DNA from: Pseudomonas benzenivorans | GTDB taxonomy: Bacteria; Pseudomonadota; Gammaproteobacteria; Pseudomonadales; Pseudomonadaceae | DNA: 64,000 bases | NCBI RefSeq assembly: GCF_900100495.1 | Contig: NZ_FNCT01000003.1 | Span: 1 to 64,000 of the forward strand | Direction of reading: 5' to 3' | Shown: positions 34,531 through 44,972 of the stretch, piece after piece | Layout: every line of letters begins with the position of its first letter | Position numbering within the stretch: the first letter of the stretch is position 1 | Position numbers and translations under genes: made by a program | The notes under the pieces: model-generated | What the model saw: only the letters and a program-made list of their open reading frames with translations | Database searches by the model: none | What the model was told of the DNA's origin: nothing

Positions 34531-35079
34531 TCAGGCGAGCGCCGGGTCATTCAGCAGGTGGTAGTGCAACTGCACCACGCCGTTGCCGAGACTGCGCTGC
34601 TGGAGCAGCGTGAGGCCGCGCTCCAGGCCGGTGGCAAGCAGCGGGATTCCCGCACCCAGCAGATGGGGTACCAGGCGGATCACCAGTTCGTCGAGCAGGC
34701 CCGCGGCATAGCAGCTGCCGGCCAGGGAACTGCCGCCGACCAGCCAGATGCGCCGGCAGCCGCTTGCGACCAATTCGGCGATGGCGGCGGCCGGAGGTGT
34801 GTGGATCAGCTTCACGTCGGGCGTTGCCCGGGGCAGCTCGGCGCGCGTCAGGACGATGCACGGCTTGCCCGGATAGGGCCAAGCGCGGTCCAGGGCCAGC
34901 AGGGCTTCATAGGTGGCGCGGCCCATCAGCAGGCCGTCGATACTCTCGTAGAAGCGCTGGTGCTCGGGATCGTCGCTGGCCGGCCCGAGCGGGGTGAGCC
35001 AGTCGAGCCGGCCATCGGGGCGGGCGATGTAACCGTCCAGGCTGGCGGCGACGTAGTAGATCAGCGAGGGTTTGTGCAT
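34531..35079 (-). CDS. dihydrofolate-reductase-like (RibD C-terminal domain) protein
   Basis: A 182-residue RibD_C/DHFR-like reductase: 'YYVAASLDGYIARPDGRLDWL' at the N-terminus and 'IWLVGGSSLAGSCYAAGLLDELVI' near 110-135 are the family marks. It probably reduces a pteridine- or pyrimidine-like compound with NADPH; the substrate is not known. It converges tail to tail with the EamA gene, directly adjacent (34530/34531). Confidence 0.9.
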   Translation of the reverse strand: MHKPSLIYYVAASLDGYIARPDGRLDWLTPLGPASDDPEHQRFYESIDGLLMGRATYEALLALDRAWPYPGKPCIVLTRAELPRATPDVKLIHTPPAAAIAELVASGCRRIWLVGGSSLAGSCYAAGLLDELVIRLVPHLLGAGIPLLATGLERGLTLLQQRSLGNGVVQLHYHLLNDPALA

Positions 35080-35185
35080 GGTGTCCGGGTCCTCCTAGTT
35101 GCCTGTTGGAGTGACGCGGGCCTTACAAGTTCGGGGGCTCCGGCAACCTTGATGGACGCTGCGCTGCCGGAGGTTCGGGGACGGT

Positions 35186-35405
35186 TAGCAGGCCGTTGAA
35201 AAACTACCTGCGTTGCCGATGCGTCGTTAAAAACAGGCTCGTATGCGAGCCCAGTCAAAATGCTCATTTACAACACGTAAACTGCGCTTTTGACTCGCTT
35301 CGCTCGCCCTGCGGGCCAGCCTACGGCTGTTACTCCGCTACGCTGCGTTTCGCCTGTTTTTGCCTAGCCTCGGCTGCCTCGCCTACGTTTTTCAACGGCC
35401 TGCTA
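35186..35405. mobile_element. MITE-like palindromic element 2 (220 bp)
   Basis: Perfect 19-base terminal inverted repeats, TAGCAGGCCGTTGAAAAAC at 35186-35204 and its complement at 35387-35405. The interior has several further short dyads but no coding frame. Flanking bases are GGT and GTC, and the ends read TTAG and CTAG as in element 1. The right end supplies the TAG stop of the neighbouring minus-strand gene. It fills most of the 323-base gap 35080-35402. Confidence 0.75.
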
Positions 35406-35825
35406 GTCGAGGACGTTGCGCAGCACTTCGTAGACGATCCCGGTGGCGATCGCCACCAGCACCACGTCGGTGCCGATCTGCTTCCACTGGTAGCCGTCGT
35501 AGTGCGGCAGTTGGCTGGCCACGCGGCTGTCGAAGTTCTTGGCGATGCCCGGCGGCAGCGGCTTGCCGCGCGCCAGGTTCTTCGCGATCCCTGGCGGCAA
35601 CGGGCTGGCCGGGCCGATCAGCTGGCGATTGTCGCCGAGGACGATGCGCACCCGACCGATGTCGATATCGAGAGCCGGGCCGCTGAGGTGGACGCCGATG
35701 TCGCCGCCCTCGCCGCCGCCGTGTTTGCCGGCGTTATCGAATTTCGGCGCGGCCAGCGCGGCCTGCGCCACCAGGGCGATGGCCAGGCTGGAACAGATCA
35801 GCAGGGAACGGGAAGGGTGGGGCAT
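35403..35825 (-). CDS. CigR-like (RcnB-domain) exported protein
   Basis: A 140-residue exported protein. A signal peptide at about 1-26 is followed by a glycine/histidine linker, then a duplicated 'PLPPGIAKNLARGKPLPPGIAKNF' and the RcnB-like 'HYDGYQWKQIGTDVVLVAIATGIVYEVLRNVLD' end, which anchors in the inner membrane. This is the form annotated in pseudomonads as anti-virulence regulator CigR family; the Salmonella protein inhibits an effector, a role not shown here. The ATG at 35825 has AGGAG eight bases upstream. Its TAG stop is formed at the edge of the MITE-like element. Confidence 0.85.
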   Translation of the reverse strand: MPHPSRSLLICSSLAIALVAQAALAAPKFDNAGKHGGGEGGDIGVHLSGPALDIDIGRVRIVLGDNRQLIGPASPLPPGIAKNLARGKPLPPGIAKNFDSRVASQLPHYDGYQWKQIGTDVVLVAIATGIVYEVLRNVLD

Positions 35826-35999
35826 GCGATTCTCCTGGGCCTCGAGGGCGGTTGTGTTGGTGAATTGGAGCGCTTTTATAGGATTGCGTTCAAGTACCCG
35901 GGCGCGTCCTGTGCTGCACTGCACAAAGAAACTCGGCTGCGGCGCGGGAAACCGTTACGCTATGCAGCTGATTTTTGGTTTCCCGTCGAGGTTGTCCCC

Positions 36000-37352
<1,353 letters not shown>

Positions 37353-37372
37353 ATCCGTGCTGGGCTGGTGCC

Positions 37373-38350
37373 CTACGGCACGATCAGGATCTTGCCGGCG
37401 CGCTCGCCGCTGGCGGCTGCGGCCACCGCTGCCTTGATCTGGCTGAGGTCGTAGGTGGCGGCCACGCGGGTGTGCAGCTTGCCGCTGGCGATCAGTTGGG
37501 TCAGCTCGCCGAACACCTTCATCCGTTCTGCCGGCGTGGCCGTCTGGAACCATTTGGCCAGCCAGAAACCGCGCAGGCTCACGTCGCGGAACACGATGGA
37601 GGCCGGCGACACCTGGCATGGCTGGCGACTCATCATGCCGTAGTTGACCAGCACGCCGCCTTCACAGAGGCACGCCGCCAGGTGATCGGTGGCCTCGCCG
37701 CCGACCGCATCGATCCCCAGGCGTACCTTGGCGCCAGCGCTGGCCGCCTGTACGCGCTGGGCCAGGTCCGCGCCATCGACCAGCACCACATCGCCGCCTT
37801 CGGCCTGCACGCCGGCTAGCGCCGACTCGCGGCGCACCACGTTGATGGTCTTGAAACCGCGCAACCTGGCCAACTGGATCAGGTAGCTGCCGACGCCCGA
37901 GTTGGCGGCGTTCTGGATCACCCAGTCGCCCGGCTTGAGGTCGACGAACTGGCTGAGCAGCAGGGAGGCGGTCGGCGGGTTGACGGTCAGCATCGCCAGT
38001 TGCAGCGGATCGGCCTCGGGCAGCGGAATCAGCTTGTTCGCCGGCGCGTTCAAGTGGCTGACCCAGGTGCTGCAGCCGGCCGGTAGCAGCACCAGCTGGC
38101 CGACCTTCAGGTCGGCAACCTGCGGGCCCAGCTCCTCGACTCGGCCGACGCCCTCGTTGCCGCCGATCGCCGGCAGCGGTGGCAGCATGCCGTATTCGCC
38201 GGTCAGGGTGAGCACGTCGGAGGGATTGATCGGTGCGGCCAGCACCTTGACCCGCGCCTGCCCACTGGCGGGCGCGGGCAACTGCAGGTCGACGGCGGCG
38301 ATCACGTCCTGCGGTGCCGGACCGCGTTGCTGGTATTCGGCTTTGAGCAT
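37373..38350 (-). CDS. MDR-family oxidoreductase (enoyl-reductase-like)
   Basis: A 325-residue medium-chain dehydrogenase/reductase of the mitochondrial enoyl-reductase-like group: GroES-like N-terminal domain, then a Rossmann domain with 'AANSGVGSYLIQLARLRG' as nucleotide site (about 142-160). The catalytic and structural zinc cysteines are absent, so it is an NADPH-dependent reductase rather than a zinc dehydrogenase. Substrate unknown. It is convergent with the helicase gene. Confidence 0.9.
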   Translation of the reverse strand: MLKAEYQQRGPAPQDVIAAVDLQLPAPASGQARVKVLAAPINPSDVLTLTGEYGMLPPLPAIGGNEGVGRVEELGPQVADLKVGQLVLLPAGCSTWVSHLNAPANKLIPLPEADPLQLAMLTVNPPTASLLLSQFVDLKPGDWVIQNAANSGVGSYLIQLARLRGFKTINVVRRESALAGVQAEGGDVVLVDGADLAQRVQAASAGAKVRLGIDAVGGEATDHLAACLCEGGVLVNYGMMSRQPCQVSPASIVFRDVSLRGFWLAKWFQTATPAERMKVFGELTQLIASGKLHTRVAATYDLSQIKAAVAAAASGERAGKILIVP

Positions 38351-38518
38351 GGGATTTCTCCGGGGGCTGAGCGGGTGGCGATCAGTCTAGACCGGAGCGG
38401 CGGTGGCGGGACGAATCGCGTGGTATCGCACCTGCTGATAGGGTGTTGCACGGAATTTGCTTGCCAATTCCGTTCTGCGGCCGGCTATGCTGCGCCCAGG
38501 GCGAATAGAGGTACTGGC

Positions 38519-39241
38519 ATGCGTTGGTTGTGGGGCGTGGGGCTGTTCTGGCTCAGTCTGCTGGCCGTTGCGGAACCGTTGCGCCTGGGCTTTGGCACGC
38601 ACAAGCCGCCTTATGTGTTCGAGGGCGAAGCCAGGGGCTTGGAGTACGAGATAGTCGTGCAAGCCGCGCAGCAGGCGGGGTTCGCGGTGCGGGTGCAGTA
38701 TGCACCGATGGAGCGCCTGCACCTGATGCTGCGCCGCGGCGAACTCGACGCTATCGCCACCACCAACGAGCGCAGCGGTGTCACGGCGTTCTACTCCGAG
38801 CCGTATATCCTCTACCGGAATGTGGCGCTGGCGTTGCGCGCGCGGCACTACCGCATCGAGCGGATTGCCGACCTCGGTCGTTACTCGGTGAGCGCCTTCC
38901 AGCGTGCGCGCTTCCTGCTCGGCAGCGAGTTCCAGCGTATGGCCGAGGCCAACCCGCGCTACCGCGAGGAGGCGCAGCAGATCGCCCGCAACCGCCTGCT
39001 GTACAGCGGGCGGGTCGACGTGGTGGTGGCCGACATGCGCATCCTGCGCTACCTCAACCGCGAGGTGTACGATCAGGTCGATGTTGGCCAGCCGCTTGCC
39101 GAGTATCCGCTGTTTCCGCCGACGCCCTATCAGGTTGGATTCCGCCAGCAGGCCCAGCGCGATCGCTTCGACAGCGGGCTCGCGGCCATTCGGGCGAACG
39201 GCGAGTACCGCGCTATCGAGCGCAAATACGCGATGTACTGA
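38519..39241 (+). CDS. periplasmic solute-binding-like protein (family 3)
   Basis: A 240-residue protein with a signal peptide (about 1-18) and family 3 fold: 'LRLGFGTHKPPYVFEGEARGLEYEI' (N-lobe), 'GELDAIATTNERSG', 'DVVVADMRILRYL'. No transport partners adjoin it. Together with the gene at 15166 it is one of two orphan receptors of this fold here. The start at 38519 has AGAGGT six bases upstream. Confidence 0.85.
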   Translation: MRWLWGVGLFWLSLLAVAEPLRLGFGTHKPPYVFEGEARGLEYEIVVQAAQQAGFAVRVQYAPMERLHLMLRRGELDAIATTNERSGVTAFYSEPYILYRNVALALRARHYRIERIADLGRYSVSAFQRARFLLGSEFQRMAEANPRYREEAQQIARNRLLYSGRVDVVVADMRILRYLNREVYDQVDVGQPLAEYPLFPPTPYQVGFRQQAQRDRFDSGLAAIRANGEYRAIERKYAMY

Positions 39242-39353
39242 CCCGGGCCCCGTGGCGCTGCTCGGCAAGGCTGCAAGCCTGTCTGTGTTGTTGCTCTGCC
39301 CGACCAGTCGAACGGCGCCGCAATCGAGCCCTGCACCCCGCGAGGAGAGAACC

Positions 39354-40502
39354 ATGCAGCGCAAACGCTTACTGTCGATCCTGGGGCTGGCCGCCGTGCT
39401 GGCGGCGGCGCCGGCCCTTGCGCAGACCCGCGATTACCCGAGCGAGCGTGGCAGCGTGCAGGTCACCACGCTGCTGACGGGCCTGGAGCATCCCTGGGCC
39501 CTGGCTTTTCTGCCGGATCAGCAGAGCCTGCTGGTCACCGAGCGTGCGGGGCGCTTGCGCCTGGCGACGTTGCACGGCGAGCTGTCCGAGCCCATCGGTG
39601 GCGTCCCAGCGGTCTATGCCAGAGGCCAGGGCGGGTTGCTCGATGTGGCGCTGTCGCCGGACTTCGCCAGCGATCGCTGGGTCTACCTGTCCTATGCCGA
39701 GGCCGGCGACGGCCAGTACGCCGGCACCGCGGTCGGGCGCGGCCGGTTGTCGGCCGATAACCGCCGTTTGGAAGACTTCGAGGTGATCTTCCGGCAACTG
39801 CCGAAGCTCTCCAGCGGTCTGCATTTCGGCTCGCGCCTGGTGTTCGACCGCGACGGTTACCTGTTCATCGTCCTCGGCGAGAACAACCAGCGCCCGACTG
39901 CGCAAGACCTCGACAAGCTGCAAGGCAAGGTGGTGCGCCTGCACCCCGACGGTCGCGTGCCACGCGACAATCCCTTCGTCGGTCGGCCGGGCGCACGCCC
40001 GGAAATCTGGTCCTACGGTCATCGCAACCAGCAGGGGGCGGCGCTCAATCCCTGGACCGGGCAGTTGTGGACCCACGAACACGGGCCGCGCGGCGGCGAC
40101 GAGATCAACCTCCCGCAAGCCGGCAAGAACTACGGCTGGCCGCTCGCCACGCACGGGGTCAACTATTCGTTCCTGCCGATTCCGGAAGCCCGCGGCCAGA
40201 CCCTCGCCGGTACCGAAGCGCCGCACTATGTGTGGGAGAAATCGCCGGCGATCAGCGGCATGGCGTTCTATGACGGCGCACGCTTCCCTGCCTGGCGGGG
40301 CAACCTGTTCATCGGTGCGCTGGTCGGGCAGGCGCTGATCCGTCTGGAGCTGCGCGGCGATCGGGTGGTGCACGAGGAACGCTTGCTGGAACAGCTCGAT
40401 GAGCGCATCCGCGATGTGCGTCAGGGGCCCGATGGCTACCTCTATGTGCTGACCGACGCCGGCGACGGGCAGTTGCTGCGTCTGGCCCTGCAGCCGCAGT
40501 AA
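39354..40502 (+). CDS. soluble PQQ-dependent aldose dehydrogenase-like protein (YliI/Asd type)
   Basis: A 382-residue secreted six-bladed beta-propeller. The signal peptide is about 1-23 (...APALAQT). Blade motifs include 'GLEHPWALAFLPD', 'GQGGLLDVALSPDF', 'HFGSRLVFDRDGYLFIVLGE' and 'PEIWSYGHRNQQG' with the PQQ-site Arg/His. YliI-type enzymes oxidise aldose sugars with PQQ in the periplasm. The start at 39354 follows GAGGAGAG. It lies 112 bases after the binding-protein gene, same direction. Confidence 0.93.
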   Translation: MQRKRLLSILGLAAVLAAAPALAQTRDYPSERGSVQVTTLLTGLEHPWALAFLPDQQSLLVTERAGRLRLATLHGELSEPIGGVPAVYARGQGGLLDVALSPDFASDRWVYLSYAEAGDGQYAGTAVGRGRLSADNRRLEDFEVIFRQLPKLSSGLHFGSRLVFDRDGYLFIVLGENNQRPTAQDLDKLQGKVVRLHPDGRVPRDNPFVGRPGARPEIWSYGHRNQQGAALNPWTGQLWTHEHGPRGGDEINLPQAGKNYGWPLATHGVNYSFLPIPEARGQTLAGTEAPHYVWEKSPAISGMAFYDGARFPAWRGNLFIGALVGQALIRLELRGDRVVHEERLLEQLDERIRDVRQGPDGYLYVLTDAGDGQLLRLALQPQ

Positions 40503-40519
40503 GCGTCGGCTGGCGCCGC

Positions 40520-42733
40520 TCACTGGGGCTGTTCGTCGTCCTCGTCGTCCTGGGCCGCCAACAGCTTGGGCTCCAGCGGTCTGCTGGTCACGCTGAAGTC
40601 GAGGATCTCGATGGCACCTTTGCCCTCACCGAGCAGATGGAAGGAGAACGCCTTGCGCGCGGCCAGGTTGTTGAAGCGAAAGCTGACTTCGATCGGCTTG
40701 TCCTGGGTCAGGCGCGGCAGTTCGGGAATCGGCAAGGCCACGTCGCGCTCGAATTCCTTGGTTTTCAGCTGCAGCGTGGCGCCTTTGCGGTCCATGCCGA
40801 CGCCGCGCACTTTCAGGGTGACGGTGGTTTGCGTGCCGCGGGGCAGTTCCAGGTACTGGGCGCCGACCAGGCTGTCCGCCCAGTCGTCGCCGACTTTGGG
40901 TTTCAGCTTGATGCGTTTGCGGTTGGCGAACTGGTAGTGCAGTTGCGCCTGACCGTTGCGCACGGATTGATCGAGCAGGGTGGCGCGCTGGCTGACCAGG
41001 CGCGCCTCGCGGCCGCCGATGCGGCCGAGGTAGGCGGCACTGTCGGCGATGAAGCCGCTGCTGGCGTAGCGCCGGCAGACCTGCTGGAAGTCGCATTCGG
41101 TGAAGGTGCCCTGGCCGTCGTGCTGGCGCAGCATGCCGTTGGTGTAGGACAGCATGGCGCGCCCGTTGGCGTAGTCGCGCAGCAGCGAACGACCGGCGAT
41201 GTTGTCCGGCACCGGCAGGGCGAAATAGTCGAGCACCGAAGCAGTCAGGTCGACGTGCCCGTAGACGCCGCTCTTCAGCGCCGGCAGTTGCGCCTGTTCC
41301 GGCGCCAGCAGCAGGTTGAAGCCCCAGGCCGAGGCCAGGCGGACGTTCTCCACGCCATGGGACTCGTCGGAGGTGACCAGCACCAGGGTGTCCTTGAGCA
41401 CGCCCTGTTTCTCCAGCCCGTCGAGGAAGTCCGCCACGGCGTCGTCCAGGTAGGCGACCACCGCCTGCTTGGCGGTCGGGTAACGGGCGCGATAGTCCTG
41501 CGGCGCGGAGAAGGGCTGGTGGGTGCCGACGGTGAGCAGGGTGAGCATCCAGGGGCGTTTCTGCTTGCGCAGCTGTGTCACATAGCCCAGGGCGCCTTCG
41601 AAAAACGCCTTGTCGTCTATGCCCCAGCCGAACTCCAGGTAGGGCTTGTTCTTGAACCACTCCCGGCCGCGGGTCTTGTCGAAGCCGATGCGCGGCATGA
41701 TCTGGTCCTTGGCCATGAAGCGCAGTCCGGCGCCTTGCAGGTAATGGGTAGTGAAGCCACGCTGGCGCAGTTGCGCCGGCAGGCACTGCTCGCTGCGCTG
41801 CGGGTTGCCGAGCAGTTCGATGCCTTTCGGCGTGCCGGAGTCGAGCTTGCTGTAGTCGCCGCAAAGCATGGCATACAGGCCGCGGATGGTCTGGTGGCTG
41901 TGCAGCACGTAGTCCGGGGTGAGCATGCCGCGCTCGGCCCACCGGCTGAGCCGTGGCATCAGCGCTTCGCGGTAGCTGCTGTGCAGGGCCTTGCGGTTGG
42001 CGTCGATGTAGGCGCCGGGGATGCCTTCCAGGGTGATGATCAGTACATTGCGCGCCTGGCCTGGGTGGTCGAGCAGCGACGTGCCGGTGAGGTCGAGTTG
42101 GTTGAACGCGCTGACGTCCGGGGGGCTGGCGGGCTGGTTGCCGGCCAACCAGTCCTCGAGGCGTAACTGGCCGGCATTCAGGCTTTCCGCCAACATCTTG
42201 TGCGGCAGGTTGAACTGCAGCCATTGGGCGGCTTCGCTGGGGCTGCGGTACTGATAGACGGCATGGGTCGCCAGCAATAGCAGGGGCGCCAGCAGCCAGG
42301 CGAGATTGCGCCGCTGGCGCGTCGGTGCGCTCGGTCGCCGCCTCAGCAGCAGGTGCAGGGCGATGCCGAGCGTCAGGGCCAGGGCCAGCCAGGGGTGGCT
42401 CAGACCACCGCCCTGGGTCGAGTGACGGACGAATTGGGCGTCGCCCAGGTACTGCAGATCCGCCGGCTCGGGCATGCGTCCGACTGCGCTGACCAGCTCG
42501 GCGCTGCCCAGGCTGAAGATGCACCAGACCAGCAGCACGGGCAGGCTCAGCAGCCAGCTGCGGCCGTGCAGCAGGATCAGCAGCAGGCTGCCGATGGCCA
42601 GATCCGACAGGTAGCCGAACGGGTGCGACCAGCCCAGCCCATAGCGGCTGGCCAGCGGAATCACGATCAACAGGACGGCCAATGTCAGCGAGGCGCTGGC
42701 CGGGTGCCGCAACCAATGGCTGTATGGGCGCAC
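40520..42733 (-). CDS. LtaS/MdoB-like phosphoglycerol transferase family protein
   Basis: A 737-residue protein: five predicted transmembrane helices in the first ~160 residues, then a periplasmic sulfatase-fold domain (about 230-530) with 'LEGIPGAYID', the nucleophile threonine region 'HSHQTIRGLYAMLCGD' and the metal motif 'TSDESHG', and a C-terminal beta domain. It resembles lipoteichoic-acid-synthase-like enzymes that transfer phosphoglycerol or phosphoethanolamine onto envelope sugars; here the acceptor may be osmoregulated glucans, but that is inference. I choose GTG at 42733 (AGGAG five bases upstream) over ATG at 42757, which has no ribosome site. Confidence 0.9.
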   Translation of the reverse strand: MRPYSHWLRHPASASLTLAVLLIVIPLASRYGLGWSHPFGYLSDLAIGSLLLILLHGRSWLLSLPVLLVWCIFSLGSAELVSAVGRMPEPADLQYLGDAQFVRHSTQGGGLSHPWLALALTLGIALHLLLRRRPSAPTRQRRNLAWLLAPLLLLATHAVYQYRSPSEAAQWLQFNLPHKMLAESLNAGQLRLEDWLAGNQPASPPDVSAFNQLDLTGTSLLDHPGQARNVLIITLEGIPGAYIDANRKALHSSYREALMPRLSRWAERGMLTPDYVLHSHQTIRGLYAMLCGDYSKLDSGTPKGIELLGNPQRSEQCLPAQLRQRGFTTHYLQGAGLRFMAKDQIMPRIGFDKTRGREWFKNKPYLEFGWGIDDKAFFEGALGYVTQLRKQKRPWMLTLLTVGTHQPFSAPQDYRARYPTAKQAVVAYLDDAVADFLDGLEKQGVLKDTLVLVTSDESHGVENVRLASAWGFNLLLAPEQAQLPALKSGVYGHVDLTASVLDYFALPVPDNIAGRSLLRDYANGRAMLSYTNGMLRQHDGQGTFTECDFQQVCRRYASSGFIADSAAYLGRIGGREARLVSQRATLLDQSVRNGQAQLHYQFANRKRIKLKPKVGDDWADSLVGAQYLELPRGTQTTVTLKVRGVGMDRKGATLQLKTKEFERDVALPIPELPRLTQDKPIEVSFRFNNLAARKAFSFHLLGEGKGAIEILDFSVTSRPLEPKLLAAQDDEDDEQPQ

Positions 42734-42944
42734 GAATACTCCTGAAGCAGTTGCCATCGAAGATCGACGGCAATGACAAGTCTACCGCACGGCGCGGCCT
42801 GACATGATTCTGAAACAGGATCGTGCTAACCGCCAGTGGAACGGTTCAATAGGCTGGAACAGCGGAGGGGAGGGAGCGGGGTACCCAGCGCTTTGATCGG
42901 TCAAGCAAAGCGCTGGCGGGCCGAGCAGGGCTCACTTCTTGCTG

Positions 42945-43133
42945 TCACTTCTTGCTGATAGTGATCTGCTTGGAGCTGCCGTACACCTGGCCGCTGACAC
43001 CCTTGGCGATCTGCTGGATTTCGCCGCCGGCTTTCAGGAAGGCTGCAATCTGCGCATCGATCGAGGCGCTGGTTTCGACGGCGGGGGCGGGTTTGGGTTT
43101 GCTATTGGAAGCTTTTACGCGCATGGCGGCCAT
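42945..43133 (-). CDS. small conserved basic protein
   Basis: A 62-residue protein (MAAMRVKASNSKPKPAPAVE...) with a Lys/Pro/Ala N-terminal tail and a compact C-terminal part 'IDAQIAAFLKAGGEIQQIAKGVSG'. I recall it as conserved in pseudomonads, without known function. AGG lies only three bases from the first ATG; the fourth codon is also ATG. It is a single gene, flanked by AT-rich DNA. Confidence 0.65.
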   Translation of the reverse strand: MAAMRVKASNSKPKPAPAVETSASIDAQIAAFLKAGGEIQQIAKGVSGQVYGSSKQITISKK

Positions 43134-43457
43134 TAACCTATTTAAAAATTAATTTGGCCGGCCATTGTACGCCAACCGCTTGACAAATGCTTGATAAATG
43201 ACGTCGGGTGTCGATGGGGTGGCTGCCTGACCAAGCCGCTTGGCCGTTAGCATATTGACCGGTTGCGCTGAGTAAGCTGTTGTTTTGTCAGGTGCTCATC
43301 GGAAAATTCAGGTGCTCGAAGCGGGTCGCCGGGGGCGATTTCCCACTGGTCGGGTCATGCTGCAAAGGCGCCAGCAGCGGCGGCATCAGCCCGTGATGCC
43401 GAGTAACCGTACGGCAACTCAGGTAGAATGCCGACCTCGCAACGAGGGTAGGGCAGC

Positions 43458-44300
43458 ATGGCGTTAATTGGACGAATGAATAGTTTGCAGGTCGTGAAAC
43501 ACACCGACTTTGGCCTGTATCTGGATGGTGGCGCGGATGGCGAAATATTATTGCCCAAGCGTTATATCCCCAAAGATTCGCCGAGCGAGGTCGAGGACTG
43601 GCTGAATGTATTCATCTACCTGGACAGCGACGACAAATTAATTGCCACCACGGAAAAACCGAAAGTGCAGGTCGGCGAATTTGCCAGCCTGAAAGTGGTG
43701 GATATCAACCGCGTCGGTTTATTCCTCGACTGGGGCTTGCCGAAGGATCTGCTCCTGCCCCACTCGGAAGAGAAACGGCCGCTGCAAGTCGGCGACTACT
43801 GCGTGGTGTACGTCTTCGTCGACAAGCGCAGCAAGCGCATCACCGCGACGGCACGCCTGGACCGCTACCTCGACAACGTGCCGGCGACCTACAAGGCCGG
43901 CCAGGAAGTCGATCTGCTGGTGGCCGAGGCCACCGACATGGGCTTCAAGGCGATCATCAATGGCCGGCACTGGGGCCTGATCCACAAGAACGAACTGTTC
44001 AAGTTCCTGCGCAGCGGCATGCAGGAGAAGGGCTTCATCAAGGAAGTGCGGGCCGATGGCAAGATCAGCCTGAGCCTGCAGCCCGTGGGGCAGGAGGCGG
44101 CGAGCAGCCTGGGCGAGCAGATCCTGGCCAAGCTGCGCGAGCACGGCGGGGTGTTGAATCTCAACGATAAAAGCTCGCCGGAGGCCATCAGCGCTTTGTT
44201 CCGGGTCAGCAAAGGCAACTTCAAGAAGGCCATCGGTGGATTGTACAAACAGGGGCGGATCGTGATTCACGACGACCGCATCGAGTTGGTCGGCAAGTGA
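43458..44300 (+). CDS. S1-domain RNA-binding protein CvfB-like
   Basis: A 280-residue protein with three S1-type OB-folds in the order of CvfB (about 1-65, 70-130, 145-210) and a C-terminal winged helix ('PEAISALFRVSKGNFKKAIGGLYKQGRI'). It binds RNA in the cytoplasm; the Staphylococcus aureus homologue affects virulence gene expression. The ribosome site before 43458 is AGGGCAGC. The 324-base region 43134-43457 before it holds AT-rich promoter-like DNA (TTGACA at about 43179) but no gene. Confidence 0.92.
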   Translation: MALIGRMNSLQVVKHTDFGLYLDGGADGEILLPKRYIPKDSPSEVEDWLNVFIYLDSDDKLIATTEKPKVQVGEFASLKVVDINRVGLFLDWGLPKDLLLPHSEEKRPLQVGDYCVVYVFVDKRSKRITATARLDRYLDNVPATYKAGQEVDLLVAEATDMGFKAIINGRHWGLIHKNELFKFLRSGMQEKGFIKEVRADGKISLSLQPVGQEAASSLGEQILAKLREHGGVLNLNDKSSPEAISALFRVSKGNFKKAIGGLYKQGRIVIHDDRIELVGK

Positions 44301-44409
44301 ACCGGTAAACCCGGTGGCGGTTGCCGCGGCCTTGGGCACGCGGTGCGCGCGAATTGCAAAAACCCGCTTGAGCGACCGCTCGCTCCTGTGAATAATGCGC
44401 AGGCTTCGT

Positions 44410-44485
44410 GCCGTTGTAGCTCAGCTGGTAGAGCACGTCATTCGTAATGATGGGGTCGGGGGTTCGAATCCTCTCAACGGCACCA
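44410..44485 (+). tRNA. tRNA-Thr (CGT)
   Basis: A 76-base cloverleaf including CCA: acceptor GCCGTTG/CAACGGC, anticodon loop TTCGTAA with anticodon CGT (codon ACG, Thr), T-loop GGTTCGAATC. CCA is encoded. Confidence 0.97.
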
Positions 44486-44590
44486 ACTTCCTCTTCACGC
44501 CGCCGCCCTCGCTCGACTGCCCGGGCGCGCGGTTGAGCCGCCACCCGTCGCATGGCTTTCCAGGTTGCGTCCACTCGCTCAGGGGGCGAT

Positions 44591-44926
44591 ATGAGCAGAT
44601 GCGCATGCACTGCGCTCTGGCTGGCGCTGGCGGCAGCGGTGTCGGCCGAGCCGCAAACGGAACAGCCGATTCGCCTGATTCCCAAGACTTATGTCAGCCC
44701 CGGTGCCAGTGGCAGCATCGGGACGTCTGAGCGCGCCGAACGTTATGAGTTGTATGGCGGCCAGCGGCTGCCCAGCGCCATCGGTTCGAGCCGATCCGAG
44801 AGCCATTACGGCAGCCAGTCGCGAGAAACCCGCGGCGCTATTCGCCAGAGCGTGGAGTATCCGGGCGGTTACCAGATCCAGCGCGCGCCGGGGCAAAGCA
44901 GCTATCGACGCGAAGCTGTCCGCTGA
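44591..44926 (+). CDS. small exported hypothetical protein
   Basis: A 111-residue protein with a signal peptide (about 1-19, ALWLALAAAVSAEP). The mature part is unstructured and rich in Ser, Arg, Gly and Tyr (RSESHYGSQSRETRGA). Function unknown. A moderate ribosome site (AGGGGG) precedes the ATG. It follows the tRNA-Thr gene by 105 bases. Confidence 0.7.
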   Translation: MSRCACTALWLALAAAVSAEPQTEQPIRLIPKTYVSPGASGSIGTSERAERYELYGGQRLPSAIGSSRSESHYGSQSRETRGAIRQSVEYPGGYQIQRAPGQSSYRREAVR

Positions 44927-44972
44927 TTCAACGCCGCGAGCTCATTGCCGCGGCCGTCGGTCCGTCACCCCT

